A DNA stretch of 64,000 bases, from assembly GCA_021014325.1 (NCBI GenBank), contig JAJGQC010000653.1, positions 1 through 64,000 on the forward strand. Direction: 5' to 3'. This document shows positions 21,445 through 33,131 of the stretch, piece after piece. Position numbers and translations under genes: made by a program. Origin of the DNA: Plazaster borealis. Lineage: Eukaryota > Echinodermata > Asteroidea > Forcipulatida > Labidiasteridae. The notes beneath the pieces are model-generated. The model made no database searches and was not told where the DNA came from. It saw only the letters and a program-made list of their open reading frames with translations. The stretch's first letter is position 1; each line of letters starts with the position of its first letter.

Positions 21445-22240
21445 CACAACACGCAACAGTGTCGAACCATTGGAGAAAACCTAGACTGGCAAATCAGTCT
21501 TACGACTCACGAGAGCTAACCCAGGAGCAAAACGGGTGTAATGTGCCGAGTATAAAGAATTTGATCGTTTACTCGATAAAATGACATATTAAAATTGGAA
21601 CGATTTAGCTAGAACTGTGAGGGTAGCCCTCATACAACATACATTTTAGCTAGTTTTTTAAGAAGCACTGTAGGTGTGTAGATGGAACATATAGGGCCTA
21701 CATGTAGAATCAACGTTTTAGTACTTGTCGAACCATGTACTAATCCCTTAATAGTAATTTGCACTAAATTGCCTCTTTAACCATTATTGATTTCTGAAGT
21801 AAGCCTATAGGGTGCACCCCACTAAAATTGTGAGAAAACAGATCATCGTTCTCAATAATATTTTGTTGGCCCTCAAAATATTCTCTATCTAGACAGATTT
21901 GAAAACCCAATAAAAGGGATACAGTGTAAAACAAAATTCCAATTTCAGTTCTGGTGTTGTTGACTTCCAACTTTTTTGGGGGTATTAATCTCTTCTTAAC
22001 CCTCCCTAACATAGCCCAAACCCTAAACAAAACCTAAACCCTACTTTAGCCTCGTACCCGAATTCTGGCCCTTTAGTCCTAACCCAGACTGCCGAATAGG
22101 TCACCGAAATGAGTCAAAGACTAAAGAAAAAGCCATTACACGTTTCTACGTGGGGAAAACTACTCCCATCTCTGCTGAAAGCCTCTTTGAGAAAGTACGC
22201 AATCATGTCAACATTATTGTTTTCCTCTAGAGTACGTTTG
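21445..22240. other. No feature recognised
   Basis: No supportable gene. A short run of degenerate AACCCTAAAC-like words near 22,015-22,050 is too irregular to call telomeric. Confidence 0.45.
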
Positions 22241-22249
22241 ATCCTCAGT

Positions 22250-22440
22250 TTAGGGTGTGTGGGGAGGAGGGCTGAATGTGTTGGCATGTGCTCGCGGGGG
22301 GAGGGGGGAGTTGGCATGTGTGCGGGGGGGGGGGGGATGTGTTGGCATGTGTGCGGAGGGGGGGCAGAATGTGTTGGCATATGTACAGTAGGGGGCAGAA
22401 TGTGTTGATGAATTGGCGTGTGTATGGGGGGGGGGTAGCC
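22250..22440. repeat. G-rich minisatellite
   Basis: About six units of TGTGTTGGCATGTGTGC followed by runs of 6-12 G. The G runs differ between units. Strong potential for G-quadruplex formation on the plus strand. Open frames across it on both strands are artefacts of the simple composition. Confidence 0.9.
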
Positions 22441-24475
22441 GGGGATAATGGTTGTTCAATCTAGTAAATTGCATGTATGTGGCCAACTAGACTCTCATTG
22501 AACTTTCAAATTCTATGCAACTTGCTCCCTTTCATCAAGTCATCCTTCAAGCATTAGACGCCCTGCCCCCCCCCCCAACTCATGGTACCAACCCCAGGGG
22601 TAAAAATACAGGGCAAAAAACTTATATTGTACATAGTACTGTTGGATCTTTTACAGACCAACATTTTGACCACTGCAATGAACAGACCCCCCTATATAGT
22701 TATTGTTTGTTTGCCCGTGCCCCCCCCCCCATCCTTTGCTATCACCGGGGACCCTCCCCATATAGAGGGTGACTGAAAAAAATAAAAAATTACTTTCCAA
22801 AATTTTCATCAGAAGAATAGTAGGATACTGTCAGGACCCAAAAGTCTGTGGATTGTTCAACTGTAATAACATGATAAGAAATAGTTTGATACATATGCAG
22901 GCACTGCTCATTCATTTGAAGTGCACAAAACACCATGTGATACATGTAGTGTTTTTTTTTTTAACTATAAGGCTGCTATTTTTCAGCAAAATTTTTAATG
23001 AAGTTTTCCCATTATATGATATGGGGGGTCTATTTATAGGGTTGCACCCCTCAAGAATCATTCAATTACTGCTACATTGTGTATACTGCAATGAGTAAGT
23101 GTATATTTAGTTCAGTCTGCATTAAAAATGCAGGTTGAGTGAGTTGTAAACAAGCTAATGTAACCTCCGAAACACATTGTTATTGACAACATGACTTCTT
23201 TATGTTGTTTGCAAACTAAGCCATGGAAGAATTTGAACAAAAATGCAGTGTTAACATTAAAAGCAGGAATGGTTTGACAATGGTTTGACCAACTGCAGTT
23301 ACAAAAAAATTGAAACTCTTGAAAATATTGTCGTCAAAAACCTTTACAACTGTGTTTTGTTTTGGAAATGTTACACAAATTACGAAAGATTGCAGCCTAA
23401 GAAAAAAAACAGAGGTAAACTAGACTTTTTTTGTAATTTTGCCAATAATTCTAAGTGGGTAAAGAAGCAAAAAAAGAAAAAAAGTTAAAAGAAAATAGTG
23501 CATTGTACCTACAAATTATAGATATGTGTTGTAAACGTTAACATGTAACCTCCGAAACAGGTTTTTTCAGAGTCATGTGTTCAAACAGCACCCTTTCTTG
23601 ATTCTTTCCTTACAAACCTAATTATTTTAATCCCTATGACTGCAGTGTTAATACACATCATCTTCAGGTCTGAGAGAATTTTCTTAGAGAAGTAAACTTA
23701 TTGAAACCAAACTGAAATGTTTCGGAGGTTACATTGTGTATCGGAGGTTACCAGTGTTAACGGAAATGTAAAATTACACAAAAAATCAAAAAGTCAATGT
23801 TTTTTTAAAAAGATATTTTCTATGAATGATGGGCTGTCTTATCAGTTCTTTTTAGTTTATTCACTTCATTACCACCTTTTATCATTTCAGAGTTAGACCC
23901 TATAATCCAATGTTTCGGAGGTTACGAAACTGTTAATGGAAAAGTTAACAAACATGTTTGAAAGCATGCAATCTTTCGAAGATGCCACTCGGCCAATAAA
24001 AAAACCATATCAAACAAAAATAGATGTAATCAGCAGCAACAAGCTTGAAAATGTGGGATAATTGCCATTTCCAAATATGAGAAGTGATGCATAATATATT
24101 GACAGTAAAAGTTAACGGAAAATGTAACCTCCGAAACACGATATCCCTCAGGACATAGTGTCAGAACGGAAAAAGATTCAGAGGTCAAAATTACATGGCA
24201 GTAAGGTCCATCCCTTGTACTCAATCATAACCAAAAAGCAACCTGAAATTGCATGCATAACAGCAAAAATAGGTTGAATAACAAAAGGTATAACAAAACG
24301 GATCGCTCAATGTGGTAGGATTGACCCCCTTCTGGGGTATGGGATATCCATATGAAGAATCACTGGAACTTTATTAAGCTACCCGAGGTAGCCCCTACCC
24401 AGGATAGTTGCATGACCAAAAATCTAAGAATTCTATCCACTGGTTAAAAAAATACAGACCCAAACCTCAAAAATT
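22441..24475. other. AT-rich, poly-C tracts, motif copies only
   Basis: Poly-C runs at 22,566 and 22,721. Apart from the GGAGGTTAC-type motif copies between 23,160 and 24,137, nothing is recognised. Confidence 0.5.
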
Positions 24476-24651
24476 CAAAGTTACACCACTGATTGTGAAA
24501 ATGGCCTTATAATACAGACCCCTTGAAATTTGAAATGCGAGTGACGTGAAATGCGAGTGACGTCAAATGAAATGCGACTGACGATACCACTTTCCATTAT
24601 AGGAATGCATACAAAGATAGTATTGAGGGAAGTAATGTACATCATGTATCG

Positions 24652-26455
24652 TACATGTACAGTATGCATTTTTCAAAAGACAGACCATTGTCTCCCACTA
24701 AAACAGCTAACAGTCATACATGTAGGACGGTTTATTACCCACCAAAGCCATGTCACTACGCTTCTCTGCCTAAACACATCGCTAATTTGCTAAAGACTAA
24801 TTGGGCAGAACAGTACCTAGGCACACAGACTCCTTTTTTTCTCACACCCTCTCTTCTTTCTGTCCACCCCCCTCCCAACCCCGCCCCCTCCCAACCCCGC
24901 CCCCTCCCAACCTTGTGGGGGCCACCTGTTCTTCTGGTAGTTTTGCCCGTAACCATTTGTTCATTTTTTTCCAAACCCTGCCCCCTTTTTTCCCCCTTTC
25001 TATTTCTATCAAGAACCTTACTGCAAATGACGCCTCAAACGTTTTTTAAGCTTGCCTTATACTTGATTCTCATTTGACACGGGGAGAAGCTTCATAATCA
25101 TAACAAACACAACTTCAAGCTTTTGAACATTTTGAGTGCGTTCAAATCCTATTTTTTTCTTTGCTTGTCCTTTTAAAAAAACTCTCACTATTTGATGCAT
25201 ATTGCATACCATCCATATGTTTTTCGTAGTCACACATGGTCTAAACTCACGACTTGCTTGCACACGGCCACATGGATGATTTAACCCTTCCCTCTATAAA
25301 CATTTTGCCCGACTCATCACAATGAAATTTTCCTTGCGGACAGTCCCCGCTTTTTCACATTCAGAAAGGGTCTTTGTTGGATCCTGGTCTATCTTTTTGT
25401 ACAGCCGAAAACCGTCCAAAACCATAACTTGTTTGACCCAGATATTAAAATATCTACATATCTGTAGATATTTTTAATATGTCTAACTTTCAATATATTG
25501 ATCTCCGCGATTACTTCTGGTGGGCATCTTTCACGTTGCTGCTGGTCCTAATTTGAACTCTGTATCTAATTTATTCGAGGAGAAATTGGTGTTCTTTGGG
25601 AAGAGAAAATGGGGTCTCTTTTGGGCAAAAAATGGCTAATTCACCCAGTTTTGAGAATGGAGCTTTTTCCCACAAAGAAAAGGTCTTTGTTGGATCCCTA
25701 GATAGCCTTGTAGATATTTTTAATATGACTAATTTCAAAACATTTTTTAAGTGCGGGATCTCTGAGAATAATTTTTGCGGGCATCTTCAAGGATGCTGCT
25801 GGTCCAAACTAGAACTCTGTAACTAATTTATTCGAGGAGAAATTTGTGTTCTTTGGAAAAACAAAATGGCGGCGCTTTTTGGCGAAACATGGCTAATTCA
25901 CTCAGTTTTGAGATTTGAACTTTTTCCCACACAAAAAGTGTGTCTTCGTGGGATCCCGGTCCATATTTTTTGCACAGCCGAAAACCGTCCAGAACCATAA
26001 CTTGTTTGACCCAGATATTAAATTTCTGCAAGGCTATATGAATCCATGTTTTTCTTGATTAGGTTTTCCTGGTGTAGATGGTTTGACAGGACCTCGAGGG
26101 TTGCCAGGCAAACAGGGACCAGAAGGAAGGCCTGGTGCCTCAGTGTGTAGCCTTGTAGATTTTTTTAATGTCGACTTTTCAAAACATTTTGTAAAGTGCC
26201 GGATCTCTGTGAATAATTTTTGCGGGCATCATCAAGGATACTGCTGGTCCAAACCAGAACTCTGTAACTAATTTATTCGCGGAGAAATTGGTGTTCTTTG
26301 GAAAACCAAATGGCGGCGCTTTTTGGGGAAACATGGGTAATTCACTCAGTTTTGAGATTTGAGCTTTTTCCCACACAGAAAGTGTCTTCGTTAGATCCTA
26401 GTCCATTTTTTTTGCACAGCCGAAAACCGTCTAGAACCATAACTTGTTTGACCCA
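24652..26455. repeat. 1.8-kb segment, direct copy 2 of 2
   Basis: Counterpart of 15,610-17,400. Its right half is also the start of the first 4.8-kb higher-order unit, so this copy is continuous with the array while copy 1 is isolated from it by ~9 kb. Confidence 0.93.
26063..26142 (+). pseudogene. Collagen-type Gly-X-Y exon, copy 2 (open)
   Basis: Same 80-nt exon-like block as at 16,995, here with CGA (Arg) where copy 1 has TGA, so all nine Gly-X-Y triplets read through. It is followed by TCA/GTGTGT. The frame stays open past the donor to a stop near 26,271, but this extension shows no collagen pattern. The family is clear from glycine at every third residue. Whether it belongs to an expressed gene cannot be told, since no partner exon is in the window. 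Confidence 0.65.
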
Positions 26456-27123
26456 GATATTAAATTTTTGCAAGGCTATAGCCTTGTAGATATTGTTAAT
26501 GTCGAATTTTTAAAACATTTTTTGAAGTGCCGGACCTCTGTGGATAATTTTTGCGGGCATCCTCAAGGATGCTGACGTTTTGGACGCTCACATCGCGGAG
26601 AATTATGCCACAGACGCAATACAAGGACGAACTTAGAGCCTTATATTAGGGCTTTCTAGTTGTGTACAGTTTGTGCAAATCCATTAATTTGTTGAGGATG
26701 ATATGAGCCTTCATACATTGTGTTTGCTTTCAGAACAGCTAAGGGGGTTGAAGGGGGTGGGGGTAGAAGAAAGTGTCTTCGTTGGATCCTAGTCCATCTT
26801 TTTTGCACAGCCGAAAACCATCTAGAACCATAACTTGTTTGACCCAGATATTAAATTTCTGCAAGGCTATAGCCTTGTAGATATTGTTATTGCGAATTTT
26901 AAAAACATTTTTTGAAGTGCCGGACCTCTGTGGATAATTTTTGCGGGCATCCTCAAGGATGCTGACGTTTTGGACGCTCGCATCGCGGAGAATTATGCCA
27001 CAGACGCAAAACAAGGACGAACTTAGAGCCCTATAATAGGGCTTTCTAGTGGTGTACAGTTTGTGCAAATCCATTCATTTGTTGAGGATGATATGAGCCT
27101 TCATACATTGTGTTTGCTTTCAG

Positions 27124-27244
27124 AACAGCTTAGGGGGTTGAAGGGGGTGGGGGTAACGTTTTGGACGCTCGCGTCACTGAGAATTATGCCACAGAATCAA
27201 AACAAGGACGAACTCAGAGCCCTATATCCGGGCTTTCCAGTGGT
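27124..27244 (+). pseudogene. Exon-like cassette A, unit 1
   Basis: 121 nt between TTTGCTTTCAG and GTAAAGTACTT. The open frame holds VTFWTLASLRIMPQ and NKDELRALYPGFPVV and ends with two bases of a split codon (phase 2). The next exon-like block, B1, starts 70 nt later in the matching phase. Protein not recognised. Most of the other cassette copies in the array carry stops or lack the donor. Confidence 0.4.
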
Positions 27245-27314
27245 GTAAAGTACTTAAAAATCCATTAATTTTTGGGGATGAGATTGAGCCTTCTTACATT
27301 TTGTTTGTTTTCAG

Positions 27315-27450
27315 AATTTTGCTAAACCCTCGAGCACTTGAAAACAACTCGGAATATGCTTGCTCAATGCTGGCACGTCTTTTTGACCACAAAGGACTTG
27401 TTGCAGAGTCCCCAAAAGCCAATCATCGGATGTGGAAATATTCAAGGCAG
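27315..27450 (+). pseudogene. Exon-like block B1 (136 nt, full-length)
   Basis: Acceptor TTTGTTTTCAG, donor CAG/GTAGAA. In the phase set by cassette A it reads ILLNPRALENNSEYA, CSMLARLFDHKGLVAE and SPKANHRMWKYSRQ with no stop, giving a coherent strand-then-helix-like stretch. The intron to A is 70 nt. Only this copy and B4 (31,727) lack the 7-8-nt deletion seen in the other seven. The family is not recognised. Confidence 0.45.
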
Positions 27451-27960
27451 GTAGAAATTTAAATTTCGTCACTCTAGCATACCTAGTTCAGGAGTTATGG
27501 TCAAACTAAGAGCGAAGTCGTTTCCAACCATCCCCCGTTAAAATATTAGTCGCCATTTTGAGTTTTATTTAAAATGTGGCCTACTTGAAAGGGGTTGGGG
27601 CGACGTTTTGGACGCTCGTGTCGCTGAGAATTATGCCACAGACGCAAAACAAACTGAACTTAGAGCCCTATATTAGGGCTTTCCAGTGGTGTACAGTTTG
27701 TGCAAATCCATTAATTTGTTGATGATGATACGAGCCTACATACATTTTGTTTGCTTTCAGAACAGCTAAATTTGAGAGGTGGTTGAAGGCGGTGGGGGTG
27801 ACGTTTTGGACGCTCACGTCACTGAGAATTATGCCACAGACCCAAAACAAAAATGAACTGAGAGCCCCTGATCAGGGCTTTCCAGTGGTGTAAAGTACAT
27901 AAAAATCCATTAATTTTTGGGGGATGATAATGAGCCTTCTTACATTGTGATTGTTTTCAG

Positions 27961-28089
27961 AATTTTGCTAAACCTCGAGCACTTGAAAACAACTCGGAGT
28001 ATGCTTGCTTGCACGTCTTTTTGAGCACAAAAGGACTTGTCGCAGGGTCCCCAAAGGCCAATCATCGGATGCGGAAATATTCAAGGCAG
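27961..28089 (+). pseudogene. Exon-like block B2 (8-nt-deleted)
   Basis: Same splice-like borders as B1. It lacks TCAATGC and one more base near CCTCGAG, so the B1 frame meets a stop. Confidence 0.5.
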
Positions 28090-28592
28090 GTAGAAATTTA
28101 AACTTTGTCACTCTAGCATATCTAGTTCAGGAGTTATGGTCAAACTAAGAGCGGAGTTGTTTCCAACCATCCCCCGGTAAAATATTAGCTGCCATTTTCG
28201 GTTTTTAAAAAGTGGCCTATTTGAAAGGGGTGGGGCTGACATTTTGGACGCTCTTGTCGCTGAGAATTATGCCACAGATGCAAAACAAAAACGAACTTAG
28301 AGCCCTCTAATAGGGCTTTCCAGTGGTGTACAGTTTGTGCAAATTCATTAATTTGTTGAGGATGAGCCTTCATACATTTTGTTTGCTTTCAGAACAGCTA
28401 AATTTGAAAGGGGGTTAAAGGGGGTGGGGCTAACGTTTTGGACGCTCGTCTTGCTGAGAATTTTGCCACAGACGCAAAACAAAGATGAACTGAGAGCCCT
28501 TGATCAGGGCTTTCCAGTGGTGTAAAGCACGTAAAAATCCATTATTTTTTGGGGGATGATAATGAGCCTTCTTACTTTGTGTTTGTTTTCAG

Positions 28593-28721
28593 AATTTTGC
28601 TAAACCTGCGAGCACTTGAAAACAACTCGGAGTATGCTTGCTTGCACGTCTTTTTGAGCACGAAGGACTTGTTGCAGGGTCCCCAAAAGCCAATCATCGG
28701 ATGCGGGAATATTTCAGGCAG
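28593..28721 (+). pseudogene. Exon-like block B3 (7-nt-deleted)
   Basis: 129 nt. The deletion shifts the second half into a different open frame (CLHVFLSTKDLLQGPQ then KPIIGCGNISGR). The block becomes a multiple of three with equal start and end phases. Confidence 0.5.
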
Positions 28722-29333
28722 GTAGAAATTTAAATTTCGTCACTCTAGCATACCTAATTCAGGAGTTATGGTCAAACTAAGAGCGGAGTTGTTTCCAACC
28801 AACCAACCCCCCCCCCCCCCGGTGAAATATTAGTCGCCATTTTGAGTTTTTAATGTGTGGCCTATTTGAAAGAGGTAGGGGTGACGTTTTGGACGCTCGT
28901 GTCGCTCAGAATTATGCCACAGACGCAAAACAAAGACAAACTTAGAGCCCTCTATTAGGGCTTTCCAGTGGTGTACAGTTTGTGCAAATTCATTAATTTG
29001 TTGAGGATGATATGAGCCTGCATACATTGTGTTTGCTTGAAGAACAGCTTAAGTTGAGAGGGGTTGAAGGAGTGGGGGTAATGTTTTGGGCACTTGCGTC
29101 GCTGAGAATTATGCCAAAGTAGCAAAACAAAGACGAACTCAGAGCCCTATATTAGGGCTTTCCAGTGGTGTATAGTTTGTGCAAATCCAATAATTTGTTG
29201 AGGATGATATGAGCCTTCATATATTGTGTTTGCTTTCAGAACAGCTAAATTTGGGAGGGGTTGAAGGGGGTGGGGGTAACGTTTTGGACACTTGCAGCGC
29301 TGAGAATTATGCCACTGAAGCAAAACAAACATC

Positions 29334-30360
29334 CAGTCTGCATTTAACTTGGAATGGCACCCCTCATTCAGTCTGCATCTATAGTTGGAATGACATCCTC
29401 ATTTAGTCTGCATCTAAGTTGGAATGACATCCTCATTCAGTCTGCATCTAAGTTGGAATGACATCCTCATTCAGTTTGCATCTAAGTTGGAATGGCACCC
29501 CCATTCAGTCTGCATCTATAGTTGGAATGACACCCCTCATTCAGTCTGCATCTAGTTGGAATGGCACCCCTCATTCAGTCTGCATCTACATGTAAGTTGG
29601 AATGACACCCCTCACTCAGTCTGCATCTAAGTTGGAATGGCATCCTCATTCAGTCTGCATGTAAGTTGGAATGACACCCCTCATTCAGTCTGCACGTAAG
29701 TTGGAATGACACCCCTCATTCAGTCTGCATCTAGTTGGAATGGCACCCCTCATTCAGTCTGCATCTACATGTAAGTTGGAATGACACCCCTCACTCAGTC
29801 TGCATCTAAGTTGGAATGACATCCTCATTCAGTCTGCATCTAAGTTGGAATGACATCCTCATTCAGTTTGCATCTAAGTTGGAATGGCACCCCCATTCAG
29901 TCTGCATCTATAGTTGGAATGACACCCCTCATTCAGTCTGCATCTAGTTGGAATGGCACCCCTCATTCAGTCTGCATCTACATTTAAGTTGGAATGACAC
30001 CCCTCACTCAGTCTGCATCTAAGTTGGAATGGCATCCTCATTCAGTCTGCATCTAGTTGGAATGACACCCCTCATTCAGTCTGCATCTACATGTAAGTTG
30101 GAATGACACCCCTCACTCAGTCTGCATCTAAGTTGGAATGGCATCCTCATTCAGTCTGCATGTAAGTTGGAATGACACCCCTCATTACATGTAAGTCTGC
30201 ATGTAAGTTGGAATGACATCCTCACTCAGTCTGCATCTAAGTTAGAATGACGTCCTCATTCAGTCTGCATCTAAGTTGGAATGACACCCCTCATTCAGTC
30301 TGCATCTAAGTTGGAATGGCATCCTCATTCAGTCTGCATCTAAGTTGGAATGGCACCCCC
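29334..30360. repeat. ~34-bp minisatellite, array 1
   Basis: About 30 units of CATTCAGTCTGCATCTAAGT plus TGGAATGACACCCCT, with alternations GACACCCCT/GACATCCT/GGCACCCCT and CTAAG/CTACATGTAAG/CTATAG. Variants recur in blocks, indicating higher-order duplication inside the array. It ends in CCCCCAATTTCATAGAGCTG, a foldback-family remnant. Confidence 0.97.
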
Positions 30361-30865
30361 AATTTCATAGAGCTGCTGAACCAAACAATATTACGTAATT
30401 GCTTAAAAAACTTTCTGCTAAGCAAAAATAAGCAGGATACCAGTCACATTTGTACACATGACATCGTCGGCTCAGAACTATAAGGTCCTTAAGTTATGTA
30501 ATGGACAGCCTTGTAGATATTTTTAATATGACTAATTTCAAAATATTTTTTAAGTGCGTGATTTCTGAGAATAATTTTTGCGGGCATCTTCAAGGATGCT
30601 GCTGGTCCAAACTAGAACTCTGTAACTAATTTATTCGAGGAGAAATTTGTGTTCTTTGGAAAAACAAAATGGCGGCGCTTTTTGGCGAAACATGGCTAAT
30701 TCACTCAGTTTTGAGATTTGAACTTTTTCCCACACAAAAAGTGTGTCTTCGTGGGATCCCGGTCCATCTTTTTTGCACAGCCGAAAACCGTCTAGAACCA
30801 TAACTTGTTTGACCCAGATATTAAATTTCTGCAAGGCTATATGAATCCATGTTTTTCTTGATTAG

Positions 30866-30945
30866 GTTTTCCTGGTGTAGATGGTTTGACAGGACCTCGA
30901 GGGTTGCCAGGCAAACAGGGACCAGAAGGAAGGCCTGGTGCCTCG
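30866..30945 (+). pseudogene. Collagen-type Gly-X-Y exon, copy 3 (open)
   Basis: 80 nt, same borders as copy 2; donor-like TCG/GTGTAT. Nine intact Gly-X-Y triplets. Confidence 0.65.
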
Positions 30946-31535
30946 GTGTATAGCCTTGTAGATTTTTTTAATGTCGAATTTTCAAAACATTTTTTAAAGT
31001 GCCGGATCTCTGTGAATAATTTTTGCAGGCATCATCAAGGATACTGCTGGTCCAAACCAGAACTCTGTAACTAATTTATTCGCGGAGAAATTGGTGTTGT
31101 TAGGAAAAACAAAATGGCGGCGCTTTTTGGGGAAACATGGGTAATTCACTCAGTTTTGAGATTTGAGCTTTTTCCCACACAGAAAGTGTCTTCGTTAGAT
31201 CCTAGTCCATCTTTTTTGCACAGCCGAAAACCATCTAGAACCATAACTTGTTTGACCCAGATATTAAATTTCTGCAAGGCTATAGCCTTGTAGATATTGT
31301 TATTGCGAATTTTAAAAACATTTTTGAAGTGCCGGACCTCTGTGGATAATTTTTGCGGGCATCCTCAAGGATGCTGACGTTTTGGACGCTCGCATCGCGG
31401 AGAATTATGCCACAGACGCAAAACAAGGACGAACTTAGAGCCCTATAATAGGGCTTTCTAGTGGTGTACAGTTTGTGCAAATCCATTCATTTGTTGAGGA
31501 TGATATGAGCCTTCATACATTGTGTTTGCTTTCAG

Positions 31536-31656
31536 AACAGCTTAGGGGGTTGAAGGGGGTAGGGGTAACGTTTTGGACGCTCGCGTCACTGAGAATTATG
31601 CCACAGAAGCAAAACAAGGACAAACTCAGAGCCCTATATCCGGGCTTTCCAGTGGT
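31536..31656 (+). pseudogene. Exon-like cassette A, unit 2
   Basis: 121-nt counterpart of 27,124-27,244, open in the same frame (ends ALYPGFPVV), with the same GTAAAG donor and a 70-nt gap to block B4. Confidence 0.4.
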
Positions 31657-31726
31657 GTAAAGTACTTAAAAATCCATTAATTTTTGGGGATGAGATTGAG
31701 CCTTCTTACATTTTGTTTGTTTTTAG

Positions 31727-31862
31727 AATTTTGCTAAACCCTCGAGCACTTGAAAACAACTCGGAATATGCTTGCTCAATGCTGGGACGTCTTTTTGACC
31801 ACAAAGGACTTGTTGCAGAGTCCCCAAAAGCCAATCATCGGATGTGGAAATATTCAAGGCAG
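31727..31862 (+). pseudogene. Exon-like block B4 (136 nt, full-length)
   Basis: Counterpart of B1 with one replacement (LGRLF for LARLF) and the same splice-like borders (TTTTTAG acceptor, CAG/GTAGAA donor). Open throughout in phase with cassette A at 31,536. Confidence 0.45.
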
Positions 31863-32371
31863 GTAGAAATTTAAATTTCGTCACTCTAGCATACCTAGTT
31901 CAGGAGTTATGGTCAAACTAAGAGCGAAGTCGTTTCCAACCATCCCCCGTTAAAATATTAGTCGCCATTTTGAGTTTTATTTAAAATGTGGCCTACTTGA
32001 AAGGGGTTGGGGCGACGTTTTGGACGCTCGTGTCGCTGAGAATTATGCCACAGACGAAAACTAACTGAACTTAGAGCCCTATATTAGGGCTTTCCAGTGG
32101 TGTACAGTTTGTGCAAATCCATTAATTTGTTGATGATGATACGAGCCTACATACATTTTGTTTGCTTTCAGAACAGCTAAATTTGAGAGGTGGTTGAAGG
32201 CGGTGGGGGTGACGTTTTGGACGCTCACGTCACTGAGAATTATGCCACAGACCCAAAACAAAAATGAACTGAGAGCCCCTGATCAGGGCTTTCAAATGGT
32301 GTAAAGTACATAAAAATCCATTATTTTTTGGGGGATGATAATGAGCCTTCTTACATTGTGATTGTTTTCAG

Positions 32372-32500
32372 AATTTTGCTAAACCTCGAGCACTTGAAAA
32401 CAACTCGGAGTATGCTTGCTTGCACGTCTTTTTGAGCACAAAAGGACTTGTCGCAGGGTCCCCAAAGGCCAATCATCGGATGCGGAAATATTCAAGGCAG
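32372..32500 (+). pseudogene. Exon-like block B5 (8-nt-deleted)
   Basis: Counterpart of B2 in the second 4.8-kb unit, with the same deletions. Confidence 0.5.
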
Positions 32501-33002
32501 GTAGAAATTTAAACTTTGTCACTCTAGCATATCTAGTTCAGGAGTTATGGTCAAACTAAGAGCGGAGTTGTTTCCAACCATCCCCCGGTAAAATATTAGC
32601 TGCCATTTTGAGTTTTTAAAAAGTGGCCTATTTGAAAGGGGTGGGGCTGACATTTTGGACGCTCTTGTCGCTGAGAATTATGCCACAGATGCAAAACAAA
32701 AACGAACTTAGAGCCCTCTAATAGGGCTTTCCAGTGGTGTACAGTTTGTGCAAATTCATTAATTTGTTGAGGATGAGCCTTCATACATTTTGTTTGCTTT
32801 CAGAACAGCTAAATTTGAAAGGGGGTTGAAGGGGGTGGGGGTGACGTTTTGGACGCTCGTCTTGCTGAGAATTATGCCACAGACGCAAAACAAAGACGAA
32901 CTTGGAGCCCTATATCTGGGCTTTCCAGTGGTGTAAAGTACGTACAAATCCATTAAGTATGGGGGATGATAATGAGCCTTCTTACATTGTGTTTGTTTTC
33001 AG

Positions 33003-33131
33003 AATTTTGCAAAACCTGCGAGCACTTGAAAGCAACTCGGAGTATGCTTGCTTGCACGTCTTTTTGAGCACGAAGGACTTGTTGCAGGGTCCCCAAAAGC
33101 CAATCATCGGATGCGGGAATATTTCAGGCAG
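33003..33131 (+). pseudogene. Exon-like block B6 (7-nt-deleted)
   Basis: Counterpart of B3. A continuous open frame of 77 codons spans the preceding cassette remnant, the 70-nt 'intron' and this block (32,902-33,135), because this copy has no stop in the gap. Confidence 0.5.

Larger units (their letters stand above)
17953..24506. mobile_element. Candidate 6.5-kb element bounded by 31-bp inverted repeats
   Basis: GGCCATTTTCACAATCAGTG continued by GTGTAACTTTG (17,953-17,983) is repeated perfectly in reverse complement at 24,476-24,506. TTAT lies directly outside both ends, a possible 4-bp TSD. Inside are a 370-bp tandem array, ten copies of the GTTTCGGAGGTTAC motif on both strands, a micro-hairpin stretch and two TATA-type promoter-like sites. 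No transposase or other recognisable enzyme is found. The inverted pair could instead be two separate copies of a short repeat. Confidence 0.4.

Noticed and set aside
22015..22050. Telomere-like AACCCTAAAC words
   Set aside because: Too few and irregular; not TTAGGG-type arrays.
22109..22486. Cys/Gly- or Pro/His-rich open frames on both strands
   Set aside because: They translate a G-rich minisatellite; simultaneous open frames on both strands reflect composition.
24756..24974. Basic Gly-rich minus-strand frame
   Set aside because: Product of the CCCGCCCCCTCCCAA short repeat in the duplicated segment.
25083..26271. Read-through of the collagen exon into a Cys-containing tail ending CWSKPELCN as a real protein
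   Set aside because: The tail lies after the donor-like GT, loses the Gly-X-Y pattern, and is also found as part of non-collagen repeat blocks (16,640-16,758), so it is repeat sequence that happens to be open.
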